Part shown: positions 1-6,294 of the stretch, piece by piece
Layout of the letters: every line of letters starts with the position of its first letter
Position numbering within the stretch: position 1 is the stretch's first letter
DNA from: Planctomycetota bacterium
GTDB taxonomy: Bacteria > Planctomycetota > MHYJ01 > JACPRB01
DNA: 12,754 nucleotides
Direction of reading: 5' to 3'
Assembly: GCA_016200125.1 (NCBI GenBank)
Contig: JACQFK010000036.1
Location: forward strand, 1 to 12,754
Program-made: the position numbers and the translations under genes
The notes under the pieces: generated by a model
Databases searched by the model: none
The model's input: only the letters and a program-made list of their open reading frames with translations
What the model was told of the DNA's origin: nothing

Positions 1-651
1 ACGACGATCGACGAGATCGAGGCGGTCCTCAACGGCAACCGCATCTTCCTCGACCGCTGCCAGGGGATCAGCCCGGTGCCGCGCGACGTCGCCATCAGCT
101 ACGGCCTGACCGGCCCGATGCTCCGGGCCTGCGGCGTGCCCTACGACGTCCGCAAGGCTCGGCCCTACTCGGGCTACGAGCAGTACCAGTTCGACATCAT
201 CACCGAGGAAGAGGGCGACGCCTGGTGCCGCTACCGCGTCCGGGTCCGCGAGATGCGCGAGTCGATCAAGATCATCGACCAGGTCCTCAAGGCCATGCCG
301 GAGGGGCCGATCTACGTCGACGATCCGCGGATCGTGATCCCGCCCAAGACGGCGATGAACACGCCCGGCGGCGGCATGGAAGGGCTGATCTACCACTTCA
401 AGAATTACATGATGGGCCACGGCGTCTGCCCGCCCAAGGGCGAGGTGTACTCCTGCACCGAGGCGCCCAACGGCGAACTCGGCTTCTATCTCGTGAGCGA
501 CGGCACGCAGCGGCCCTACCGCTGGCGCGTCCGGCCGCCCTCCCTGTACACCTACCAGGCCTTCCCCTACATGACCGAGGGCGGCCTGCTCAGCGACGTC
601 GTGGCCGTGATGTCGAGCCTGAACATCATCGCGGGGGAACTCGACCGGTGA
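1..651 (+). CDS. nuoD: NADH-quinone oxidoreductase subunit D (NuoD), C-terminal part, truncated by the window start
   Basis: This is the 49-kDa subunit of complex I, in the peripheral arm, which with NuoB and NuoH forms the quinone-reduction site. The reading frame is open from base 1 and gives 216 residues of the C-terminal half before the TGA at 649-651. Family hallmarks seen are GLTGPMLRACGVPYD (window codons 35-49), the RPYSGYEQYQFD segment, a GELGFYLVSDG run followed by RPYRWRVRPPS, and a C-terminus ending AGELDR. It appears as a separate D here; whether C is fused to it (as in E. coli NuoCD) cannot be seen. Two small departures from the usual family sequence are EAPNGE at codons 154-159, where R or K is normal in place of N, and SSLNIIAGELDR at the end, where GSLDIV is usual. 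The nuoE-nuoF start overlaps its stop by 4 bp (GTGA). Confidence 0.97.
   Translation, partial: TTIDEIEAVLNGNRIFLDRCQGISPVPRDVAISYGLTGPMLRACGVPYDVRKARPYSGYEQYQFDIITEEEGDAWCRYRVRVREMRESIKIIDQVLKAMPEGPIYVDDPRIVIPPKTAMNTPGGGMEGLIYHFKNYMMGHGVCPPKGEVYSCTEAPNGELGFYLVSDGTQRPYRWRVRPPSLYTYQAFPYMTEGGLLSDVVAVMSSLNIIAGELDR
633..638 (+). promoter_or_regulatory. Ribosome binding site for the nuoE-nuoF fusion
   Basis: A GGGGGA run inside the end of nuoD lies 9 bases before the GTG at 648. It supports that GTG as the start. No in-frame upstream codon gives NuoE-like sequence, and the protein read from 648 begins in register with the NuoE family. Confidence 0.55.
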
Positions 652-2429
652 GCCGAGAATTCAACGACGCCACGAAGCAGGAGCTGGAGGCGATCTGCTC
701 GCGCTACCCGAAGCGAGAGGCGGCGCTGCTCCCGGCCCTGCGCCTTCTCGAGCGCGAGTTCGGCTGCGTCGACAGCGACGGCATGGTCCACGTCGCGAAG
801 CTGCTCGGCATCTCGCCCGCGAAGGTCTTCGGCGTCTTCACGTTCTACACGCATTACAAGCGGCCGACGGACCGGAAGTACGTGATCGAGCACTGCTCGA
901 CCGTCCCCTGCGCCCTGAGGGGCAGCGAGCAGGTCCACGACCACCTCAAGGGCCTCCTGAAGCCGGAGGACCCGATCACGCTCAAGAAGGTCGAATGCCT
1001 GGCGAGTTGCGACACCGCGCCCTGCCTGCAGGTGAACGGGGACTACGTCGACCACGTCACGCCCGAGATGTGCGACGCGATGGTCGCGCAGATGCGCGCC
1101 GGCGCCTGGAAGCCGCCCGTCCCGAAGTACGACGTGCCGCGGACGAAGTACCCGCCGGTCCTCCTCAAGCACGTGCTCGAGGCGGGCAGCGAGACGCTCG
1201 ACCACTACCGGAAGCGGGGCGGCTACGAGACCTGGCTCAAGCTCTGGGAGAGCAAGCGCAACCCCGACGAGGTCGTCGAGGAGGTCTTCAAGGCGGGCCT
1301 GCGCGGGCGCGGCGGCGCCGGCTTCCCGACGGGGCAGAAGTGGAAGTTCCTCGCGAAGAACGACAAGCCGCGCTACCTCGTCGTCAACGCCGACGAGTCG
1401 GAGCCCGGCACCTTCAAGGACAAGATGCTGATCGATCGGGACCCCCACGCGCTGCTCGAGGGGATCCTGATCTCCGGCTACGCGATCAAGGCCAAGTGCG
1501 CCTACATCTACATCCGCGGCGAGTTCGTGAACGGCGCGAAGACGCTCGTGAAGGCGCTCGCCGAGGCCGAGCAGGCCGGCCTGCTCAAGGATTTCCCGAT
1601 CACCGTCCACCGGGGCGCCGGCGCCTACATCTGCGGCGAGGAGACGGGGTTGCTGTCGTCCCTGGAGGGCAACCGCGGCTACCCGAAGATCAAGCCGCCG
1701 TTCCCGGCCGTCGAGGGGCTCTTCCGCTGCCCGACGATCGTCAACAACGTCGAGACGCTGATGACGGTCACGCACATCCTCAAGAACGGCTCCGACTGGT
1801 TCCGCAAGATGGGGACCGAGAAGAGCCCGGGCATGAAGATCTTCTCCGTCTGCGGCCACGTGCAGCGGCCGGGGAACTACGAGATCCCGCTCAGCGTGCC
1901 GCTCAAGGAGGTCATCTACGACCTCGCCGGCGGCATCCGCGACGGCAAGAAGCTCAAGGCGGTGATCCCCGGCGGCCTGTCGGCGCCCATGCTGACGGCG
2001 GCCGAAGTGCTGGCCGACCCGCCGCTCCGCATGGACTTCGACGCGCTCGCCGCCGCCAAGACGATGCTCGGCTCCGGCGGCATCATCGTGATCGACGACG
2101 AGACCTGCATCGTCGACGTGCTCTGGAACACGCTCCGCTTCTACCACCACGAGTCCTGCGGCCAGTGCACGCCCTGCCGCGAGGGCACGGGCTGGATCGA
2201 GAAGCTCGCGGCCAAGATGGAGCAGGGGAGGGGCCGGGCGGGCGAAGTGCCCAAGATCGACGAGGTCGCCTGGGGCATGGTCGGCCGCACGATCTGCGTG
2301 CTTGCCGACGCGGCCGCGATGCCCGCGCGCAGCATGGTCACCAAGTTCAAGGCCGAGTTCGAGGCCCACACGCAGGCCAAGAAGTGCCCCTTCAAGCACG
2401 GAAACGTGAAAGAGCTGGTGCATGCCTAA
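648..2429 (+). CDS. nuoEF: Fused NuoE-NuoF subunit of complex I (NADH/FMN-binding module)
   Basis: One 593-residue protein combines the 24-kDa [2Fe-2S] subunit (NuoE, about residues 1-150) with the 51-kDa NADH/FMN subunit (NuoF, about 165-593). Together they oxidise NADH and pass electrons to NuoG. The NuoE part has the N1a ligands C83, C88, C117 and C121 and the GVFTFYTHY motif. The NuoF part has GRGGAGFPTGQKW at 220-232 and GAGAYICGEET at 323-333 (FMN/NADH site), then the N3 cluster ligands C504, C507, C510 and C550. There is no stop, frameshift or Shine-Dalgarno sequence in the linker, so this is a fusion rather than two adjacent genes. C88 to C117 is 29 residues against about 36 in E. coli and Thermus, because a turn before the last ligand pair is shortened. 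The GTG start overlaps nuoD; the TAA overlaps nuoG by 8 bp. Confidence 0.95.
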   Translation: MSREFNDATKQELEAICSRYPKREAALLPALRLLEREFGCVDSDGMVHVAKLLGISPAKVFGVFTFYTHYKRPTDRKYVIEHCSTVPCALRGSEQVHDHLKGLLKPEDPITLKKVECLASCDTAPCLQVNGDYVDHVTPEMCDAMVAQMRAGAWKPPVPKYDVPRTKYPPVLLKHVLEAGSETLDHYRKRGGYETWLKLWESKRNPDEVVEEVFKAGLRGRGGAGFPTGQKWKFLAKNDKPRYLVVNADESEPGTFKDKMLIDRDPHALLEGILISGYAIKAKCAYIYIRGEFVNGAKTLVKALAEAEQAGLLKDFPITVHRGAGAYICGEETGLLSSLEGNRGYPKIKPPFPAVEGLFRCPTIVNNVETLMTVTHILKNGSDWFRKMGTEKSPGMKIFSVCGHVQRPGNYEIPLSVPLKEVIYDLAGGIRDGKKLKAVIPGGLSAPMLTAAEVLADPPLRMDFDALAAAKTMLGSGGIIVIDDETCIVDVLWNTLRFYHHESCGQCTPCREGTGWIEKLAAKMEQGRGRAGEVPKIDEVAWGMVGRTICVLADAAAMPARSMVTKFKAEFEAHTQAKKCPFKHGNVKELVHA

Positions 2430-3933
2430 CATCAAGCTCAACGGGAAGGACATCGAGGTCGACGGGAAGGACAAGCTTCTCAAGATCTGCCTCGAGAAGG
2501 GCGCCTTCGTCCCGCACTACTGCTGGCACCCGGGGCTCACGCCCGCGGGCAACTGCCGCATGTGCCTGGTCAAGGTCTCCAATTCCAAGAAGCTCGAAGT
2601 CTCCTGCATGTACCCCGTCGCCGACAAGATGGAGGTGACGACCGAGGGGCCCGACGTCGACGCCGGCCGCAAGGCGGTCCTCGAGTACATGCTGATCAAC
2701 CATCCGCTCGACTGCCCGATCTGCGACAAGGCGGGCGAGTGCGATCTCCAGGACTACACCTACAAGTACCGGCAGGGCCACTCGCGCTTCGAGGAAGACA
2801 AGCAGATCAAACATACGAAGGACCTCGGGCCGAACATCCGCATCTGGGGCAACCGCTGCATCGTCTGCACCCGCTGCGTCCGCTTCTGCGAGGAGGTCGC
2901 GGGCACGGGCGAGCTCTGCGTGATCGAGCGCGGCGACCGCAGCGTCGTGGACGTCTTCCCGGGCATCCCCATCGACAATCCGCTCTCGCTCAACGTGGTC
3001 GACATCTGCCCCGTCGGCGCGCTGATCGACAAGAACTTCATGTACCAGGCCCGCGTCTGGTTCACGAAGCGGACGGAAAGCGTCTGCGCCTCCTGCAGCC
3101 GCGGCTGCAACATCGACTTCACGGTCCTCGACAACGAGATCAAGCGGCTGCAGCCCCGGCCGAACGCCGACGTCAATCAGTACTGGATGTGCGACGAGGG
3201 GCGGCTGAACACCCGCTACGTCGCCAGCGACCGGCGCCTCGTCAAGGCGACCGGGTCGCCGCGCGAACTGGCGGAGACGGGCCGGACCCTGCGGATCGCC
3301 GGCATCCTCTCCAGCTACAGCACGATCGAGGAGATGCACCTCTTCAAGAAGCTGATGGAGGCCCTCAAGGCGGGGCCGATCGGCGTCCTCACGCAGACCC
3401 GCGGCGAGGCGCAGAAGTTCCCGGGCGGCTTCACGATCGAGGCCGACAAGACGCCCAACCGCGCTTACGCGGCGAAGATCTTCGGCGAGGAGGCGATCGC
3501 CTCCGGCGTCCAGCGCGTCGTCCAGGAGCTCCAGGCGGGAACCCTCCAGGGGCTCATCGTGATGAACGGCATCCCCGACTTCCATCTGCCCGCCGACCTG
3601 GTCGAGGCGGCGAAAAAGGCCCAGTTCCTGGCCGTCAGCGACATCCTCCAGAACCCGCTCGCCGAGGCGGCGCACGTCGTCATTCCCGGCACGGCCTGGG
3701 CGGAGAAGGACGGCACCTTCATGAACGTCGACGGCCGGGTCCAGCGGATCCGGAAGGCGGTCGAGCCGCCGGTGACCGCGCGGCCCGAGACGCAGTGGCT
3801 CCAGGAGGCGCTCGTCGCGCTCCAGGCGCGGCCCGCGGCCGTCTCCGTCGAGGGCGTGTTCCGCGAGGCGCTGCCCGGCTACGACTACGGAAAGATCGGC
3901 AACCAGGGTGTGAAGACCAATGGGACTGCCTGA
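2422..3933 (+). CDS. nuoG: NADH-quinone oxidoreductase subunit G (NuoG), short form retaining the N7 cluster
   Basis: NuoG carries electrons from NuoF through a chain of Fe-S clusters. Visible in order are [2Fe-2S] N1b (C34, C45, C48, C62), N5 with its unusual histidine ligand (H94, C98, C101, C107), N4 (C146, C149, C152, C196) and a fourth set C221, C224, C228, C256. The last has the Cx2Cx3Cx27C spacing of the off-pathway N7 cluster known in E. coli and Thermus but lost in mitochondria. At 503 residues it is much shorter than Thermus (about 780) or E. coli (about 900). The molybdopterin-like C-terminal region is reduced to about 230 residues. An N-terminal piece (ILSSYSTIEEMHLFKKL) joins a C-terminal piece (VVIPGTAWAEKDGTFMNVDG), and the middle appears to be missing. 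Reading is continuous, so this looks natural. It overlaps nuoF by 8 bp and nuoH by 14 bp. Confidence 0.95.
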   Translation: MPNIKLNGKDIEVDGKDKLLKICLEKGAFVPHYCWHPGLTPAGNCRMCLVKVSNSKKLEVSCMYPVADKMEVTTEGPDVDAGRKAVLEYMLINHPLDCPICDKAGECDLQDYTYKYRQGHSRFEEDKQIKHTKDLGPNIRIWGNRCIVCTRCVRFCEEVAGTGELCVIERGDRSVVDVFPGIPIDNPLSLNVVDICPVGALIDKNFMYQARVWFTKRTESVCASCSRGCNIDFTVLDNEIKRLQPRPNADVNQYWMCDEGRLNTRYVASDRRLVKATGSPRELAETGRTLRIAGILSSYSTIEEMHLFKKLMEALKAGPIGVLTQTRGEAQKFPGGFTIEADKTPNRAYAAKIFGEEAIASGVQRVVQELQAGTLQGLIVMNGIPDFHLPADLVEAAKKAQFLAVSDILQNPLAEAAHVVIPGTAWAEKDGTFMNVDGRVQRIRKAVEPPVTARPETQWLQEALVALQARPAAVSVEGVFREALPGYDYGKIGNQGVKTNGTA

Positions 3934-5023
3934 CGTCCTGAAGATCGCGTTCGTCCTGGGCTTTTTCGTCTTCGGCCTGACGCCGCTGATGGTGATCGTC
4001 GAGCGCCGCCTGAGCGCCTTCATGCAGGGCCGCGTCGGGCCCGACCGCGTGGACTTCCCCTACCTGCACCGCCTCGGCGGCCTCCTCCCCGGAGGCCTCG
4101 CCCAGCCGCTCGCGGACGCGATCAAATTCATCTTCAAGGAAGACATCATCCCCGACGAGGCGGACAAGCTGATCTACGTGATGGCGCCGCTGATGGTCCT
4201 CGTCCCGCCGGCCCTCGGTCTCATCGTGATCCCCTTCGGGAACCAGATCGGCGACGTCCCTCTCCAGGTGGCGAACCTGAGCGTCGGCGTGCTCTTCTCC
4301 ATGTCGGTCCTCTCGATCGCCGTCTACGGCCTCGCCTTCGGCGGCTGGGCGTCGAACAACAAGTACTCGCTCCTCGGCGGCCTGCGGGCGTCGGCCCAGC
4401 TGGTCTCCTACGAGCTCGCGCTGGGCCTCTCGATCATCGCCGTGCTGATGATGTCCGCGGGCCACAAGAGCGAGATCCTCGGCACCCTCGATCCGCGGGC
4501 GATCGTCCACCGCCAGATCGAGCACGGCTGGAACCTCATCGGCGGCGGCAACTGGTGGCTCTTCCCGAGCGGCGTGATCGGCTTCATCCTGTTCTTCGTC
4601 TCGGCGCTCGCCGAGAACAACCGCCTGCCCTTCGACCTGCCGGAGTGCGAGGCCGAGCTGGTCGGCGGCTACCACACCGAGTATTCGAGCATGAAGTTCG
4701 CCCTTTTCATGATGGGCGAGTACGTGGGAATGACCGTGATGGCCGCGCTGATGACGACCTTCTTCCTGGGCGGCTGGCACTTCCCGGGGATCACGAACCC
4801 GGAGAGCCACACGCTCATCGCCGGCCTGCTCTCCGTGGGGGTCTTCGTCGGGAAGGTGGTCGCGATCCTCTTCGTCTACGTGATCATCCGCTGGACGCTT
4901 CCGCGCTTCAAATACAACCAGCTGATGGACCTCGGCTGGAAGCGGCTGGTGCCGCTCGCGCTCGCGAACGTGGCGGCGGTGGCGGTGATCGGGGTGCTGA
5001 CGCAGTCAGGGGGGGCCAGGTGA
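3920..5023 (+). CDS. nuoH: NADH-quinone oxidoreductase subunit H (NuoH), quinone-chamber membrane subunit
   Basis: This polytopic inner-membrane protein of 367 residues (about eight helices) closes the quinone cavity against NuoB and NuoD and links quinone reduction to the pump modules. Family motifs seen are VERRLSAFMQGRVGP (27-41), QPLADAIKFIFKED (62-75) and AENNRLPFDLPE (231-242), followed by ELVGGYHTEYSSMKF. Between RVGP and QPLAD there are 20 residues, including a Gly/Leu/Pro-rich stretch, where E. coli and Thermus have about 9. This is an insertion in the first loop next to the quinone entrance. The ATG at 3920 lies inside nuoG (14-bp overlap) with a weak AGGGTG upstream. The TGA overlaps the nuoI GTG by 4 bp. 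Confidence 0.96.
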   Translation: MGLPDVLKIAFVLGFFVFGLTPLMVIVERRLSAFMQGRVGPDRVDFPYLHRLGGLLPGGLAQPLADAIKFIFKEDIIPDEADKLIYVMAPLMVLVPPALGLIVIPFGNQIGDVPLQVANLSVGVLFSMSVLSIAVYGLAFGGWASNNKYSLLGGLRASAQLVSYELALGLSIIAVLMMSAGHKSEILGTLDPRAIVHRQIEHGWNLIGGGNWWLFPSGVIGFILFFVSALAENNRLPFDLPECEAELVGGYHTEYSSMKFALFMMGEYVGMTVMAALMTTFFLGGWHFPGITNPESHTLIAGLLSVGVFVGKVVAILFVYVIIRWTLPRFKYNQLMDLGWKRLVPLALANVAAVAVIGVLTQSGGAR

Positions 5024-5466
5024 GCTTCAAGAAATTCGTGCTCAAGCTCGCGATCAAGCTCTACATCCCCGCGGCGCTCAACGGCATGCGCTACACCCTG
5101 GGCCGCGTGTTCCGGAAGAAGGCCACGCTGTCGTATCCCGAGGAGGTCCACGTCCCGCGCAAGGGCTACCGCGGCGAGCACCGCCTCAAGAAGGACGAGG
5201 TCGGCCGCATGAAGTGCGTGGCCTGCCTCATGTGCCAGACGGCCTGCCCGGCGGAGTGCATCCAGATCATCGGCGCGCCGTCGCCCTGGCCGGACCGAGA
5301 GAAGATCCCGGTCGTCTTCAACATCGACATGCTCAAGTGCATCTACTGCGGCATGTGCGAAGAGGCCTGTCCCTGCGATGCGATCGAGCTGACGCCGACC
5401 TTCACGAAGGTCGCGACCACGCGGGAAGAGAAGATTTACGACATCAACAAGCTCCTGAGCAGATAA
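5020..5466 (+). CDS. nuoI: NADH-quinone oxidoreductase subunit I (NuoI), 2x[4Fe-4S] ferredoxin-like
   Basis: NuoI carries clusters N6a and N6b between NuoG and NuoB. The 148-residue protein has two ferredoxin-type motifs, C66xxC69xxC72xxxC76P and C107xxC110xxC113xxxC117P. As in other NuoI proteins, the fourth Cys of each motif should ligate the opposite cluster. An amphipathic N-terminal segment (about 3-30) followed by SYPEEV and KGYRGEH matches the membrane-docking region of the family. It is shorter than E. coli or Thermus NuoI (about 180), mostly at the ends. The second motif reads CPCDAI where CPVDAI is usual, giving an extra Cys119. The start is GTG at 5020, overlapping the nuoH stop, with a G-run (AGGGGGGG) just upstream. 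The 22 bp to nuoJ is the only real gap between genes in the operon. Confidence 0.95.
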   Translation: MSFKKFVLKLAIKLYIPAALNGMRYTLGRVFRKKATLSYPEEVHVPRKGYRGEHRLKKDEVGRMKCVACLMCQTACPAECIQIIGAPSPWPDREKIPVVFNIDMLKCIYCGMCEEACPCDAIELTPTFTKVATTREEKIYDINKLLSR

Positions 5467-5488
5467 AGCAAGGGGAACTGGCGGGGAA

Positions 5489-5998
5489 ATGGGCACGATT
5501 GATCCGGTTTTCGCCGTTGCGGCGGCGCTCACCGCGGGAGCCGGGCTCCTGGTGGTCACCCAGAGAAACCCCATCCGCAGCGCGATCTCGATGCTCGCCT
5601 GCTTCCTGGGCCTGGCCGTGATCTACCTCCGGCTCGAGGCGCCCTTCCTGGCCGCCATCCACGTGCTCGTCTACACCGGCGCCATCCTCGTCCTCTTCCT
5701 CTTCGTGATCATGCTCCTCAACCTGAAGCCCGAGGAACTGGGCGTCGAGTACCCGCTCAAGGTCCGCGGGCTCATCGGCGCGATGTGCGCGGCGCTCTTC
5801 GGGCTGATCGCGCTGCCGCTCTGGCAGGACCAGCGGAAATTCCCCGAGCTGCCGGCGGAGGAGCTGGGGGGCTTCGGGTCGGTCGAGCGCGTCGGCCACG
5901 CGCTCTTCGTCGACTACGCGCTGCCCTTCGAGTTGATCTCGGTCCTGATCATGGTCGCCGTCTTCGGCGGCGTCCTCCTGGCGAAGAAGAAGCTATGA
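5489..5998 (+). CDS. nuoJ: NADH-quinone oxidoreductase subunit J (NuoJ)
   Basis: NuoJ is a 169-residue membrane-arm subunit with about five hydrophobic segments (roughly 7-23, 31-47, 55-77, 92-113 and 140-165). The signature IHVLVYTGAILVLFLFVIML spans 57-76. This is the family's third helix, where a pi-bulge and the conserved Tyr (Y62) take part in the coupling rearrangement near the NuoA/J/K interface. The preceding NPIRSAISML is also typical. Two Shine-Dalgarno-like stretches, AGGGG at 5471-5475 and CGGGGA at 5482-5487, precede the ATG. The TGA overlaps the nuoK ATG in an ATGA junction. Confidence 0.95.
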   Translation: MGTIDPVFAVAAALTAGAGLLVVTQRNPIRSAISMLACFLGLAVIYLRLEAPFLAAIHVLVYTGAILVLFLFVIMLLNLKPEELGVEYPLKVRGLIGAMCAALFGLIALPLWQDQRKFPELPAEELGGFGSVERVGHALFVDYALPFELISVLIMVAVFGGVLLAKKKL

Positions 5999-6294
5999 GC
6001 ATCGCGCACTACCTGGTCCTGAGCGCGGCGCTGTTTTCGATCGGCGCCTACGGCGTCATCGCCCGCCGCAACCTGCTCATCATCCTCATGTCCGTCGAGG
6101 TGATGCTGAACGGCGTCAACGTCGCGCTGCTGGCCTTCTCGCGCCTTTACGTCAACACCGCGGGACACGTCTTCGTGCTCATGGTGATGGGCGTGGCCGC
6201 GGCCGAGGTGTCGGTCGGCCTCGCCATCCTGATCGCCGTCTTCCGGAACCGTAAGACCGTCGACACGGGCGACCTCAAGAGCTTGCAAGGATGA
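5995..6294 (+). CDS. nuoK: NADH-quinone oxidoreductase subunit K (NuoK)
   Basis: NuoK is a 99-residue, three-helix membrane subunit related to MrpC of Na+/H+ antiporters. Helices fall at about 4-22, 27-48 and 58-80. The two buried glutamates required for proton translocation are present as E35 (in MSVEVMLNGVN) and E71 (in AAAEVSVGLAI), equivalent to E36 and E72 of E. coli. Length is normal for the family. The start was chosen by the ATGA overlap with nuoJ and by alignment of the first helix; longer upstream readings are not NuoK-like. It overlaps nuoL by 4 bp in a second ATGA junction. Confidence 0.96.
   Translation: MSIAHYLVLSAALFSIGAYGVIARRNLLIILMSVEVMLNGVNVALLAFSRLYVNTAGHVFVLMVMGVAAAEVSVGLAILIAVFRNRKTVDTGDLKSLQG

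Noticed and set aside
995..2638. Long plus-strand frames in the wrong register over nuoEF, nuoG, nuoH and nuoN
   Set aside because: Arg/Ala/Gly/Pro-rich translations with no family motifs, fully overlapping genes with certain identity.
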